This document shows positions 25,350 to 36,819 of a stretch of 64,000 nt of DNA, piece by piece. The notes under the pieces were generated by a model, which saw only the letters and a list, made by a program, of their open reading frames with translations, was not told the DNA's origin and did not search any database. The DNA comes from Mycobacterium ostraviense (GTDB lineage: Bacteria > Actinomycetota > Actinomycetes > Mycobacteriales > Mycobacteriaceae). The stretch is taken from assembly GCF_002705925.1 (NCBI RefSeq), contig NZ_NKRE01000001.1, forward strand, positions 2,020,544 through 2,084,543, written 5' to 3'. The position numbers and the translations under genes are program-made. Within the stretch, counting starts at the first letter, position 1. Each line of letters begins with the position of its first letter.

Positions 25350-28300
25350 GTCACCGTCACCTTCACCGCCGGCGAGTACACCAGCCCACCGGCGCAGCCG
25401 ACCCGCACCAGCGCCCACCACTGGCCGGGTTCCAGCCACGGCGGCGGGGTTACGTCGAATGCAAGCTCCACCGTGCCGCCGGCGGGCAAGACAGCAGCTC
25501 GTACGGCCGGACCGAGCCACTCCCAGGTGCCCCAGGGGCTGATCAGGTGGGCCTCGACTGCCACCTCGGCTCCGGCACGGCTGCCGAGGGTGACGGTGAG
25601 GCGGGCCGAGTCCCCGGCGGCCACGTCGATGTCTGCCGGCCCGTCGAGGAGGTAGGCCAGCTCCTGCTGAGGTGTCCCGACCGCGAGGACGCACACGTCC
25701 TCGACCACCTGCCGCCACGCGGCCGGCGCCTCCCGGTCGGTGACGGCCAGCTGGGCCCGGACCGGATACAGCCCCGGCGGCGTGTCGGCCGGGATCATCA
25801 CAACGACATCGGCTTCCAGGTATTCACCGGCACCCAAGGTGAACGGCAGCCGGGCCGGCGCCACCGACCAGCCGCCGGGGCACACCACATCCACCGTGCC
25901 GCTCAACGCGGAGTCGCTGCAGTCGCTGGCGGCGGTGACATTCAACACCACCTGTTCTCCCGCCTCGGTATTGACCAGCCGGGGATGTAGGTGGGCGACG
26001 GCCGGCAGTCCGCCCAGCGGAGCCGGGCCGCGGTTGTGCAGCCAGTAACGGGCATACAGCGGCTGCGCCGTTTCGGCTTGCGGCGCGAGCTCGGCGTCGC
26101 CGGGCGTCCCGCTGATGTCGAGCCGGGCCACCACGGTCGCGACCTGGTAGCCGTGCAGGTCGATTGATCGCTTGCGCTGCCGCGGGGATTCCAGCAGGTC
26201 GGCCAACTGGAATCCGGCTACCTTACCGACGTCGGAGCCGATCCGGACGCGGGTAGCGGCCCCGGTGGTCTCCACCAGCCGAAGCGCCACCACCGCGGGA
26301 TCGACCGGCCGGGCGCTGCCGGCCGTCAACGGGTTGCCCGCCGCTTTGAGCGCGCCCAGGTGAACCGCATCGGCGGGTTCGACCTGCAGCAGCGAGCCGA
26401 CCTCCGGCAGCCTTGGCGCCGATTTTCGCGGGGTCACCGCGATGAGGGGATGGGAGAACTGCGCGCTGCGGGCCGGGAGCCCGGCGCGACGCCAGTCGCC
26501 GTCAGCGCAGACCAGGGCGTAGTCGAAATCGTGTGTCCAATGCTGCAGTTGGAAGTTAGAGCCGTCGGGCGCGGTGCGCCGCGGTTCGTCGATCCAGACA
26601 CCGGACGGCCAGCCGGTGCAGGAGCGCATCAGCGCGGTATGCAAGGTGCCCTCTGTGTCGACGGCGAAGCTGGGCACCCCACGGTTGAGCAGCGCCACCG
26701 TGCGGGCCTCGAAGGGTTGCATCGCAGCCGGTGCCTGTTGACTGACTTCGATCTCGGCGTCGCCGAGGTCGGCGATCACCGAGGTGATCGCCGCGGCGAG
26801 GTTGGCGTCGTCACGGCCGTCGATAACCAGCACCGGCAGCGCGCCCGGCGCGCGCAGGTCCGCGCCGGGCACCCAGACCGCCGGCAACGGCGCCGCGGCG
26901 GGCACCCACACCCTGGCCCGGCCAGTCTCGGCCAGCTGCCGTTGGAGTTCGGCGGTGTATGCGGGGTCGGCCTCGGCCAACACCGCCTTGGCGAATACGT
27001 TGCGGTCCGGCCCGCCGAGCGTGATCCGGGTATCCGGCAGGTTGGAGTCCACGTCGAGGTTGCCGTAGCGCGGCTTGTTGGCGCCGCTGCAGGTGGCCGT
27101 GACGCCGGCGCGAACCAGCGCGACCATCAGCTCGCGCGCCATGGGGCCCGACATTGTCTCGTCGGGCGAGACCACCTCGGCGACCGAAACCGCCCGGACG
27201 GCGTCGCTGCCGGCGCGGACCCGCGCCGCCGACGACAGGCCGAACCAGCCGTAGGCCGGGTCGTCCAGCGTCCACGGGTGCTCGGCGGTGTCGACCGAGC
27301 GGTGCTTCGATTCACCGGCGCGGTGCAGCAGCGCGAAACCGCGTCCGACGACGGCATCGCCCACCTCGCTGACCGGCATGCCGCCCCGAACCGGGCACGG
27401 CCAGCGCAGCCGCAGCAAGCGGTCTTCGCCGGTGAACCCGTCGACCGTGGTGCGGCAGTCGATGCGGGGCACGCCGTTCCACAGGGTCAGGGTTTGCGTG
27501 TAGCGCAAGACCGTACCGATCCGGCCGCGCACCACCAGCCGCTGGCCCAGCGGGCACCGGTAGGCCCGCACCTGCGCCGGCGATTCCGACGAGCAGACCA
27601 CCGGCCCCTTGGGCAGCAGGTGCCACGGACCCTCACCCTGCGTCGGGTGCGCGGGGTATTCCTCGTAGACGGCAAGCTCGTTGCCCACCTGGCCGTCGGC
27701 GATGAGCTGACGACCGTCCTGCATCAGCGAAGACACCGCTCCGCCGCGCGCGGGGTCGACGGTCAAGCGGTAGTGCTCGTTGGCGATCGCGTCACCGGAT
27801 GCCGGTTGCCAGCCGGCCGGGCCGTCGGCCGCGTCCAGTCGGTAACACCGCCAGCCCAGCGACGGCATGTCCGGCGCCAGCCAGGTGATCGTCCGCCCGT
27901 CGTGCTCGACGAGTGCGGGAACCTCGGCGCCCTCGCAGTCATAGACCCGCACCCCGGCGACCTGCGGCGCTTCGAGCCGCACCGTGACGATGTCGGTGCG
28001 CCGGTGGGTCAGCGGGTTCCACACGACGACGGCGCCCTCGGTAGCATCGACCAGGCCGGAAATTGACGCCAGCGCGTTGTCGCGGGCGGTGCGGCCCAGT
28101 TCCCACGCGTCACGCCAGCCGGTCAGCAGATCGAGGTAAACCTGGTCGGATTCCGACCCGGTGATCGCGTCGTGGTGCGCGCCGTAGGCCAACTGCACCC
28201 AGGCCTTGGCCAACGCCGCCTGCGGATACCGGGCGCCGGTCAACACCGCGGCGAACACGGCGAATCGTTCGGCGTCCAACACCGCGTTCTCGGCGGCCCG

Positions 28301-29521
28301 ATTGGCTTGCTTGGTGTCGATGTACGAGACGTCCTTGCCGGTGTAGATCGGGTTCATGTCGCGGGTCTGCGGCGACGGCACGGCACCACGCTCGGCGAGT
28401 TCGGTGCGCACCGCCGCGAAGAACTCCCGCGGCAGCCCGCACACGAACCGCGGCCAGGTGTAGCGCGCGGCCCAGTCGCGGTGGATCTCGGTCACCCACT
28501 TGTTCGGCGGGGTGTAGTCGGTTCCGACCGGCAGCAGGACGTTCCGGGTCAGCGCAACCCTTTTGAGCTGGTCGAAAAGCGCATACGTGGCTTCCTCCGC
28601 CTCGGCCAGCGAGGTCGACGAGTCCATCCACCAGCCCGCCGAATAGTGTGCCGGCATGTAGTGGGTGAGCAATCCGCGGCCCGACGGCGAGATCCACTCG
28701 AACTCGCTGGAAAACTGCATCCGGTCAACCGGGCCGCCTTGGGTGGGGCCCCATTGATGGTGTGGCCCACGAGCCCACGAACTCGACGTCAGTCCCGCGT
28801 CGGCGGCAATGCCGGGGAATTGCGGGTCGTGGCCGAACACGTCGAGCTGCCAGGCGGTGGCCGGATCAGCACCCAGCACGTGACGTTGAAAACCACTGCC
28901 GTGCACCAAGTTTCGAATCGTCGTCTCCGGACCGGTGAGATTGGTGTTGGGCTCGTTGTAGGTGCCGCCCATCACCTCGACACGTCCCTCGGCCAGGAAC
29001 CGGCGCAGATCGGCACGGTCCTCGGGGTGGGTGTCCCAGTACGGCTTGAGGTAGTCGACTTCGGCGAGCACGAACTTGTAGTCGGGATCGCGACGCGCCA
29101 GCTCCAGATGGGCGCGCACGAGTTCGAAGCCATTGGCCTGTCGGGCCCGCCCCGGCGGGTCTTCACGCCACTGGCTGGTGTAGCCGGCCTGGGTGTTCCA
29201 CCACACGGGGTCATAGTGGAAGTGGCTGACCATGTACATGGTCCAGCCCGGCTCGGCCACCGTGAATTCGAAAGCCAGACCCGCTCTAGGGGCGCGCACC
29301 CGCGCGGGCAGCCGCGACCCCACCACCGGCCGGTCCACCGAGACCGCGATCTCGACCATCTCTTCGCCGGAAGCCACGACCGTCTCCCCGCGCAGGCCGT
29401 CACCGTCGACGCGCAGCGGTGTCGGTTCGGCGCATCCGGCGACGATGACGCGTACCAGTTGCAGCGGCTGGCCGGGCGGGCCTACGAACCGCTCGGTCGA
29501 TGCCGCCGAAACCAGTTGCAT
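25346..29521 (-). CDS. GH38-family alpha-mannosidase (Rv0648 ortholog)
   Basis: A 1391-residue glycoside hydrolase, longer than the 1215 remembered for Rv0648. The catalytic half begins with SHFHYDPVWWN at about residues 97-107, carrying metal-binding His and Asp. AWQLDVFGHDPQFPGIA at about 224-240 supplies the nucleophile Asp and the metal ligands. A beta-rich C-terminal half (after about residue 1150) contains Ig-like segments such as LYPVRAQLAVTDREA. No signal peptide is seen, so it is probably cytosolic. It is first in an operon with Rv0649- and Rv0650-like genes and may recycle mannosides, with the kinase using released sugar. Confidence 0.88.
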   Translation of the reverse strand: MQLVSAASTERFVGPPGQPLQLVRVIVAGCAEPTPLRVDGDGLRGETVVASGEEMVEIAVSVDRPVVGSRLPARVRAPRAGLAFEFTVAEPGWTMYMVSHFHYDPVWWNTQAGYTSQWREDPPGRARQANGFELVRAHLELARRDPDYKFVLAEVDYLKPYWDTHPEDRADLRRFLAEGRVEVMGGTYNEPNTNLTGPETTIRNLVHGSGFQRHVLGADPATAWQLDVFGHDPQFPGIAADAGLTSSSWARGPHHQWGPTQGGPVDRMQFSSEFEWISPSGRGLLTHYMPAHYSAGWWMDSSTSLAEAEEATYALFDQLKRVALTRNVLLPVGTDYTPPNKWVTEIHRDWAARYTWPRFVCGLPREFFAAVRTELAERGAVPSPQTRDMNPIYTGKDVSYIDTKQANRAAENAVLDAERFAVFAAVLTGARYPQAALAKAWVQLAYGAHHDAITGSESDQVYLDLLTGWRDAWELGRTARDNALASISGLVDATEGAVVVWNPLTHRRTDIVTVRLEAPQVAGVRVYDCEGAEVPALVEHDGRTITWLAPDMPSLGWRCYRLDAADGPAGWQPASGDAIANEHYRLTVDPARGGAVSSLMQDGRQLIADGQVGNELAVYEEYPAHPTQGEGPWHLLPKGPVVCSSESPAQVRAYRCPLGQRLVVRGRIGTVLRYTQTLTLWNGVPRIDCRTTVDGFTGEDRLLRLRWPCPVRGGMPVSEVGDAVVGRGFALLHRAGESKHRSVDTAEHPWTLDDPAYGWFGLSSAARVRAGSDAVRAVSVAEVVSPDETMSGPMARELMVALVRAGVTATCSGANKPRYGNLDVDSNLPDTRITLGGPDRNVFAKAVLAEADPAYTAELQRQLAETGRARVWVPAAAPLPAVWVPGADLRAPGALPVLVIDGRDDANLAAAITSVIADLGDAEIEVSQQAPAAMQPFEARTVALLNRGVPSFAVDTEGTLHTALMRSCTGWPSGVWIDEPRRTAPDGSNFQLQHWTHDFDYALVCADGDWRRAGLPARSAQFSHPLIAVTPRKSAPRLPEVGSLLQVEPADAVHLGALKAAGNPLTAGSARPVDPAVVALRLVETTGAATRVRIGSDVGKVAGFQLADLLESPRQRKRSIDLHGYQVATVVARLDISGTPGDAELAPQAETAQPLYARYWLHNRGPAPLGGLPAVAHLHPRLVNTEAGEQVVLNVTAASDCSDSALSGTVDVVCPGGWSVAPARLPFTLGAGEYLEADVVVMIPADTPPGLYPVRAQLAVTDREAPAAWRQVVEDVCVLAVGTPQQELAYLLDGPADIDVAAGDSARLTVTLGSRAGAEVAVEAHLISPWGTWEWLGPAVRAAVLPAGGTVELAFDVTPPPWLEPGQWWALVRVGCAGGLVYSPAVKVTVT

Positions 29522-29530
29522 GACCGCACC

Positions 29531-29816
29531 TTACGGTGCCTTACCCGCACGACGAAGACGTTCGCCCACCGCACCCGCCGCCGCCTGCACCTCCGCCGGC
29601 TCCAGCACCTCGAACTCGGCACCCACGAGGGCGCGGCGCTGATCGCGTGCCGCAGGAACTCGCGTGCGTCGCCTCATCCGGATCGAGCAGCAGCGGCGGC
29701 AACGCCGCGCCTGCGCCGAGCCGGTAGCCGCCGCTGAAGCCCTTGCTCGCTGCCACCGGATAACCAAGCTCGCGCCGACGCTCGACGTCGCGCCGCACGC
29801 TGCGGCCGGTCACCGA
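29531..29816 (-). pseudogene. Remnant of a WYL-domain HTH regulator
   Basis: The N-terminal part TGRSVRRDVERRRELGYPVAA with GFSGGYRLGAGAALPPLLL is typical of YafY/WYL regulators of DinB genes. A different frame then gives GAEFEVLEPAEVQAAAGAVGERLRRAG, the usual C-terminus of the same family. The central WYL domain is deleted and the helix-turn-helix start is missing at the upstream edge. What remains cannot encode a functional regulator. Confidence 0.75.
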
Positions 29817-29828
29817 CGGTCCGGCGGA

Positions 29829-29961
29829 AGGACACTACGCCCGGTACACATTGAGTGAATTGATCCTGCACATCAACCGTGAGGCGATCCATCACGGCGC
29901 TGAGATCGCATGTCTGCGAGACCTTTACCTGCACAACCAGTTGCACGACCGAAAGGATTGA
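29829..29961 (+). pseudogene. C-terminal fragment of a DinB/DUF664 protein
   Basis: Plus-strand residues GHYARYTLSELILHINREAI and HHGAEIACLRDLYLHN match the final helices of DinB-like thiol-dependent enzymes, including the metal-binding HHGAEI. The first two-thirds of the gene is absent. It lies immediately beside the truncated divergent regulator, so one deletion may have removed the start of both. Its stop is 2 bases before the next DinB gene. Confidence 0.75.
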
Positions 29962-29963
29962 CA

Positions 29964-30525
29964 ATGTCGGCCCTTGCCGCTCCGGTCACCGATGAGCGCA
30001 GCGCCCTGCGCGAGTTCCTGGCCTATCACCAGAGCGCCTATTTCGCAGTGTCTTACGGCCTGACCGACAACCAGGCGGGGCGGTCTTATCAAACACGTCA
30101 CCGGTATGCAAAGGGTATGGATGGCAAGGGTGGCCGCCGCGCCGGACGCCCTGCAGGAGGATCCGCGGCCGTTAGAGCAACGCACCGCCGAACACGCCAA
30201 CGAATTTGTGATGCGGCCCGAGGAAACTCTTGCGGGTTCACTCGAGGCATTTGCCGCGCAGAACGCGGAATCGCTGCGGCTGGTCGACACCACTGATCTC
30301 GACGCCGCGGTGCCGGTCCCGCGGGACGCCCCCTGGTTTCCCAAGGACGTCAAAGCCTGGTCGGTGCGCTGGGTCATCCTGCACGTGATCAACGAACTGG
30401 CCCGCCATGCCGGGCACGCCGACATCGTCCGGGAAAGCATCGACGGGGCCACCATGTACGAATTGATCGCCGGCCTGGAGAAGTGGCAGCCGCAGCCGTG
30501 GCTGAAACCCTGGCAACCCAAATAG
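29964..30525 (+). pseudogene. DinB/DUF664-family gene with internal deletion and frameshift
   Basis: The first frame reads MSALAAPVTDERSALREFLA and YGLTDNQAG. The second frame resumes with GGLIKHVTGMQRVWMARVAA and runs to KWQPQPWLKPWQPK. The switch is near 30075-30080, where about 10-15 residues expected between the two parts are missing. DinB proteins are four-helix metal enzymes often using mycothiol in actinobacteria. The second ORF (from 30106) alone lacks the first helix, so loss of function is likely. GAAAGG precedes the ATG. Confidence 0.8.
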
Positions 30526-30527
30526 AC

Positions 30528-30589
30528 CGCCGAACGTGTACTCAGTGCGAAAATCCGCGCCGATTTTCGCAGTACATACACGTTCGGCG
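30528..30589. repeat. Long intergenic imperfect palindrome after the DinB pseudogene
   Basis: The 13-base outer arms CGCCGAACGTGTA and TACACGTTCGGCG are exact inverses, and an inner arm GCGAAAATC pairs with GATTTTCGC around a CGCGCC loop. Total length is 62 bases. It begins 3 bases after the stop codon, so it would form a stable mRNA 3' structure. The sequence type recurs in mycobacterial intergenic regions as remembered; copy number was not measured. Confidence 0.75.
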
Positions 30590-30681
30590 AAGGCATAGCC
30601 CATTCGTTGGCCGCTATTGCCGCGGGTGAGGCGGCGCACGCAAATTGTGAGTCGGCTCCACCAATTTGGCACACTGCACAG

Positions 30682-32031
30682 ATGAGTTCCACCAAACACC
30701 GCGACGTGGCCAAGCTCGACCGGGTGCCGTTGCCGGTCGAAGCGGCCCGGGTCGCCACCACTGGTTGGCAGGTCACCCGCACCGCTGCTCGGGTGCTCAC
30801 CAGGCTGCCGGGCAAGGGTCCGTGGCAGCAGAAGATCATCAAGGAAATCCCGCAGACCTTTGCCGATCTGGGCCCCACGTATGTGAAGTTCGGGCAAATC
30901 ATCGCCTCCAGCCCAGGGGCGTTCGGCGAGTCGTTGTCGCGTGAATTCCGCACCCTGCTGGACCAGGTGCCGCCGGCCGACACCGACGAGGTGCACCGGC
31001 TTTTCGTCGAGGAGCTCGGCGACGAGCCGGCCAAGCTGTTCGCCACGTTCGAAGAAGAGCCGTTCGCCTCCGCGTCGATCGCCCAGGTGCACTACGCGAC
31101 CCTGAAGACCGGCGAGGACGTGGTGGTCAAGATCCAGCGACCGGGCATTCGCCGCCGGGTGGCCGCCGACCTGCAGATCTTGAAGCGTTTCGCACAGGCC
31201 GTCGAACTGGCCAAGCTGGGCCGCCGGCTCTCGGCCCAAGACGTGGTCGCCGACTTCTCCGACAACCTGGCCGAGGAGTTGGACTTCCGGCTGGAAGCGC
31301 AATCGATGGAGGCGTGGGTCTCGCACCTGCACGCCTCCCCGCTGGGCCGCAACATCCGGGTGCCGCACGTACACTGGGACTTCACCAGCGAGCGGGTGCT
31401 GACCATGGAGAAGGTGCAGGGCATCCGCATCGACAACGTCGCCGCCATCCGCAAGGCCGGATTCGACGGCACCGAACTCGTCAAGGCGCTGCTGTTCAGC
31501 GTGTTCGAGGGCGGGCTGCGGCATGGCCTGTTCCACGGCGACCTGCACGCGGGCAACCTGTACGTCGATGACCAGGGCCGCATCGTGTTCTTCGACTTCG
31601 GGATCATGGGCCGCATCGATCCCCGTACCCGCTGGCTGCTGCGCGAGCTGGTCTATGCCCTGCTGGTCAAGAAGGACCATGCCGCCGCCGGCAAGATAGT
31701 CGTGTTGATGGGCGCCGTCGGGACCATGAAGCCCGAGGCCCAGGCCGCCAAAGACCTGGAGAAGTTCACCACCCCGCTTACCATGCAATCGCTGGGCGAG
31801 ATGTCGTATGCCGATATCGGCCGGCAGCTGTCGGCGCTGGCCGACGCCTACGACGTCAAGCTGCCCCGCGAGCTGGTGCTGATCGGCAAGCAGTTCTTGT
31901 ACGTCGAGCGCTACATGAAGCTGCTGGCACCGAAGTGGCAGATGATGTCGGACCCGCAGCTCACCGGGTACTTCGCCAACTTCATGGTCGAGGTCAGCCG
32001 CGAGCATCAGTCCGACGTCGAAGTCCAGTAG
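30682..32031 (+). CDS. ABC1/AarF/UbiB-family atypical kinase (Rv0647c ortholog)
   Basis: A 449-residue protein-kinase-like protein if started at MSSTKHRDVAKLDRV; an ATG 25 codons earlier is possible but encodes non-conserved sequence overlapping a low-complexity leader. UbiB hallmarks are present: the KxGQ motif in YVKFGQIIASSPGAF, the alanine-rich loop SASIAQVHYA, ELDFRLEA, catalytic GLFHGDLHAGN (about residue 285) and FFDFGIMGRID. Family members act on lipid quinone or isoprenoid metabolism. It is the first gene of the lipG-mmaA cluster, with 18 bases to lipG. Confidence 0.9.
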   Translation: MSSTKHRDVAKLDRVPLPVEAARVATTGWQVTRTAARVLTRLPGKGPWQQKIIKEIPQTFADLGPTYVKFGQIIASSPGAFGESLSREFRTLLDQVPPADTDEVHRLFVEELGDEPAKLFATFEEEPFASASIAQVHYATLKTGEDVVVKIQRPGIRRRVAADLQILKRFAQAVELAKLGRRLSAQDVVADFSDNLAEELDFRLEAQSMEAWVSHLHASPLGRNIRVPHVHWDFTSERVLTMEKVQGIRIDNVAAIRKAGFDGTELVKALLFSVFEGGLRHGLFHGDLHAGNLYVDDQGRIVFFDFGIMGRIDPRTRWLLRELVYALLVKKDHAAAGKIVVLMGAVGTMKPEAQAAKDLEKFTTPLTMQSLGEMSYADIGRQLSALADAYDVKLPRELVLIGKQFLYVERYMKLLAPKWQMMSDPQLTGYFANFMVEVSREHQSDVEVQ

Positions 32032-32049
32032 AGGTCTAGCGGAGGTCTG

Positions 32050-32955
32050 GTGGAGGTTCGCAGCGGCACCGCGGTCGCGGGGCAGGTGAAGCTGTACTAC
32101 GAGGACATGGGTGATCCCGACGACCCACCCGTGCTGTTGATCATGGGTCTGGGTGCCCAACTGCTGCTGTGGCGGACCGCCTTCTGCGAAAAGCTCGTCG
32201 CCCAGGGTCTGCGCGTCATCCGTTACGACAACCGCGACGTCGGCCTGTCCAGCAGGACCGAGCACGCCGACCCCGCCCAGTCGATGCCCGCGCGGCTGCT
32301 GCGCTTCTGGTTCGGCCTGCGCAGCCAGGCCGCATACACGCTGGAGGATATGACGGACGACGCGGCCGCGCTGCTGGACCACTTGGATATCGAGCACGCC
32401 CACATCGTTGGCGCATCGATGGGCGGGATGATCGCCCAGGTCTTCGCGGCACGGTTCCCGGAGCGGACCAAGGCCCTGGCGATCATCTTCTCCAGCAACA
32501 ACCGAGCGTGCCTGCGGCCGCCGGCACTACGCGCCTTGCGGGCCATGCTCAGCGGCCCACCGCCGGGTTCGCCGCGCGAGGTGGTAGTCGACAACGTCGT
32601 GCGGGTCACCAGGATCACGGGCAGTCCCGGGTATCGCCTGCCCGAGGAACGCGTCCGGGCCGACGCGGCCGAGAACTACGATCGCAGCTTCGACCCGTTG
32701 GGGGTGCGCCGACAGTTCAACGCGGTCCTGGGCAGTGGCAGCCTGCTCCACTACAACCGGCGCATCGCGGCGCCGACCGTGGTGATCCACGGCCGAAAGG
32801 ACATAATGGTGCGGCCTTCCAATGGCCGCGCGGTCGCCCGCGCGATCGATGACGCTCGACTGGTGTTGTTCGACAGGATGGGCCACGATCTGCCCGAGCC
32901 GTTATGGGACGGGGTGGTCAGTGTGCTGATGAGCAACTTCGCCAGGGCCGGCTGA
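32050..32955 (+). CDS. lipG: Alpha/beta hydrolase, probable lipase/esterase (LipG)
   Basis: A 301-residue serine hydrolase, the length of M. tuberculosis LipG. The oxyanion region is LLIMGLGAQLLLW; the nucleophile elbow VGASMGGMIAQ places Ser at about residue 121. An acidic residue lies in VIHGRKDIMV and the catalytic His in DRMGHDLPEPLW. GTG start at 32050 follows a GGAGGTCTGGTG stretch. It lies between the UbiB-like gene and mmaA1 in the same direction, so it may take part in mycolate or lipid remodelling. Substrate unknown. Confidence 0.9.
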   Translation: MEVRSGTAVAGQVKLYYEDMGDPDDPPVLLIMGLGAQLLLWRTAFCEKLVAQGLRVIRYDNRDVGLSSRTEHADPAQSMPARLLRFWFGLRSQAAYTLEDMTDDAAALLDHLDIEHAHIVGASMGGMIAQVFAARFPERTKALAIIFSSNNRACLRPPALRALRAMLSGPPPGSPREVVVDNVVRVTRITGSPGYRLPEERVRADAAENYDRSFDPLGVRRQFNAVLGSGSLLHYNRRIAAPTVVIHGRKDIMVRPSNGRAVARAIDDARLVLFDRMGHDLPEPLWDGVVSVLMSNFARAG

Positions 32956-32975
32956 GTCTTGAACGAGGATTGTAG

Positions 32976-33860
<885 letters not shown>

Positions 33861-33969
33861 CCCCATACCGGCCCTGGCCTGGGCAGACTCGGTCGTGATT
33901 TAGTGCTGCGGCGCCAAATCGGATAACATTCCCCGAGCACTTGGGGGAGCGTTTTTCGGTGCATCTTAG

Positions 33970-34773
<804 letters not shown>

Positions 34774-34803
34774 TGAGGGTGTTCGTCTGTTCTTGGAGGA
34801 CAT

Positions 34804-35685
34804 ATGGCTGGTAAGACAACAAGTGCGGTGAGCACCCGGTCCAACTTGGACGACGTCCAAGCTCATTACGACTTATCCAACGAGTTTTTCGCCCTGTTCG
34901 TCGACCCCACCCGCACCTACAGCTGCGCGTACTTCGAACGCGACGACATGACCCTGCACGAAGCCCAGCTCGCCAAGATCGACCTGACGCTGGACAAGCT
35001 GGGACTGCAGCCCGGGATGACGCTGCTCGACATCGGTTGCGGCTGGGGCTCGGTGCTCAAGCGCGCGGTCGAGAAGTACGACGTCAACGTCGTGGGGCTG
35101 ACGCTTTCCAAAAACCAGCACGCCTACTGCCAGCAGCTGCTCGACGAGGTCGACAGCAGCCGCTCGCGCCGGGTGCTGCTGCGCGACTGGTCCGAGTTCA
35201 CCGAACCGGTGGACCGCATTGTCGTCATCGAAGCGTTGGAGCACTTCGGCTTCCACCGCTATGACGACTTCTTCAAGTTCGCCTACCAAGCCCTGCCCGC
35301 CGATGGCGTGATGCTGTTGCACTCGATCACTGGATTGCATGTCAAGCAGGTCATGGAACGCGGCATACCGTTGACCATGGAGATGGCCAAGTTCATCAGG
35401 TTCATCGTGACCGACATCTTCCCGGGCGGCCGGCTGCCGATGATCGAGACCGTCGAAGAGCACGCGCAGAACGTCGGTTTCACGGTGGCCCGCCGCCAGT
35501 CGCTGCAGCTGGACTTCGCCAAGACTCTGGACTTTTGGGCCGAGGCACTGGAGGCGCGGAAGGACGAGGCGATCGCCATCCAGTCCGAGGAGGTCTACGA
35601 GCGCTACATGAAGTACCTGACCGGCTGCGCCAAGGCATTCCGGATGGGCTACATCGACTGCAACCAGTTCACACTCGCCAAGTAG
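34804..35685 (+). CDS. mmaA3: Mycolic acid O-methyltransferase MmaA3
   Basis: A 293-residue enzyme, the same length as M. tuberculosis MmaA3, which O-methylates hydroxymycolate to methoxymycolate. Motifs are [34 protein letters not shown]-binding [36 protein letters not shown], the active-site EALEHFGFHRYDDFF and DIFPGGRLP. The Gly residue known to be mutated to Asp in methoxymycolate-negative BCG is within the SAM fold; no obvious substitution is visible there. ATG follows GGAGGACAT. It is intact. Confidence 0.95.
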   Translation: MAGKTTSAVSTRSNLDDVQAHYDLSNEFFALFVDPTRTYSCAYFERDDMTLHEAQLAKIDLTLDKLGLQPGMTLLDIGCGWGSVLKRAVEKYDVNVVGLTLSKNQHAYCQQLLDEVDSSRSRRVLLRDWSEFTEPVDRIVVIEALEHFGFHRYDDFFKFAYQALPADGVMLLHSITGLHVKQVMERGIPLTMEMAKFIRFIVTDIFPGGRLPMIETVEEHAQNVGFTVARRQSLQLDFAKTLDFWAEALEARKDEAIAIQSEEVYERYMKYLTGCAKAFRMGYIDCNQFTLAK

Positions 35686-35832
35686 ACTCTGGTGCCACAG
35701 ACGGGCCATGGGTGCACACGCTCGCGTCGATAGGTAGTAACGCCTCGGGGATTCGTCGGGTGGTTGCACAAATCAAATCGAGGCTTCGCGTGCGTTCGGG
35801 CAATGATCACTATCCAGGAGAACAGGACGACA

Positions 35833-36732
35833 ATGGCTGAAAATACGCCGACACAGACGAAGACCCGGACGCGCTCGGAAGATATCCAGGCGCACTACGA
35901 CGTCTCCGATGACTTCTTCGCCCTGTTTCAAGACCCGACCCGGACCTACAGCTGCGCCTACTTCGAGCGCGACGACATGACACTCGAAGAAGCTCAGTAC
36001 GCCAAGATCGACCTCAACCTGGACAAGTTGGATCTCAAGCCGGGCATGACGCTGCTCGACATCGGCTGCGGTTGGGGTACCACGATGAGGCGGGCCGTCG
36101 AGCGCTTCGACGTCAACGTGATCGGCCTGACCCTGTCCAAGAACCAGCATGCCCGCTGTGAGCAGGTGCTGGCCTTCGTTGACAGCAACCGCTCGCGTCA
36201 GGTGCGGCTGCAAGGCTGGGAGGACTTCACCGAGCCCGTCGACCGGATCGTCTCCATCGAGGCCTTCGAGCACTTCGGACACGAGAACTACGACGACTTC
36301 TTCAAACGGTGTTTCGACATCATGCCCGAGGACGGCCGGATGACCGTCCAGAGCAGCGTCGGCTATCACCCGTTCGAGATGGCCGCCCGCGGCAAGAAGC
36401 TGAGCTTCGAGACGGCGCGCTTCATCAAGTTCATCATCACCGAGATCTTTCCCGGCGGTCGGCTGCCGTCGACCGAGATGATGGTCGAACACGGCGAGAA
36501 GGCCGGTTTCATCGTCCCCGAACCCCTTTCGCTGCGCCCGCACTACATCAAGACGTTGCGGATCTGGGGCGACACGCTGGAGTCGAATCGGGACAAGGCC
36601 ATCGAGGTCACCTCCGAAGAGGTCTACAACCGGTACATGAAGTACCTGCGTGGCTGCGAGCACTACTTCACCGACGAGATGCTGGACTGCAGCCTGGTCA
36701 CCTACCTCAAGCCGGGCGCGGCCGCCGCCTAG
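35833..36732 (+). CDS. mmaA4: Hydroxymycolate methyltransferase MmaA4 (Hma)
   Basis: A 299-residue SAM-dependent enzyme that hydrates and methylates a meromycolate double bond to the hydroxymycolate precursor of keto- and methoxymycolates. SAM-binding [34 protein letters not shown] and [18 protein letters not shown] are present. The distinctive MmaA4 C-terminus [21 protein letters not shown] distinguishes it from MmaA1-3. The start [17 protein letters not shown] was chosen over upstream in-frame ATGs because it matches the family N-terminus. With MmaA3 it supports oxygenated mycolate synthesis. Confidence 0.95.
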   Translation: MAENTPTQTKTRTRSEDIQAHYDVSDDFFALFQDPTRTYSCAYFERDDMTLEEAQYAKIDLNLDKLDLKPGMTLLDIGCGWGTTMRRAVERFDVNVIGLTLSKNQHARCEQVLAFVDSNRSRQVRLQGWEDFTEPVDRIVSIEAFEHFGHENYDDFFKRCFDIMPEDGRMTVQSSVGYHPFEMAARGKKLSFETARFIKFIITEIFPGGRLPSTEMMVEHGEKAGFIVPEPLSLRPHYIKTLRIWGDTLESNRDKAIEVTSEEVYNRYMKYLRGCEHYFTDEMLDCSLVTYLKPGAAAA

Positions 36733-36819
36733 CTAGTTGGTGTCGGATTAGGGCTGCGCCGTTCGTCTAACAGGTAGAAAGTGACGCACCGGGTTTCGCT
36801 CACTACCGCAGGTGACGAC

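Noticed and set aside
24732..25718. Extended 328-residue version of the Rv0649-like protein
   Set aside because: The first 123 residues are antisense-like Arg/Gly-rich sequence overlapping the GH38 gene; the ATG at 25349 with ATGA overlap is the better start.
30238..32403. 721-residue minus-strand ORF opposite the UbiB-like gene
   Set aside because: The plus-strand frame carries the HGDLHAGN and DFG kinase motifs; the minus frame does not.
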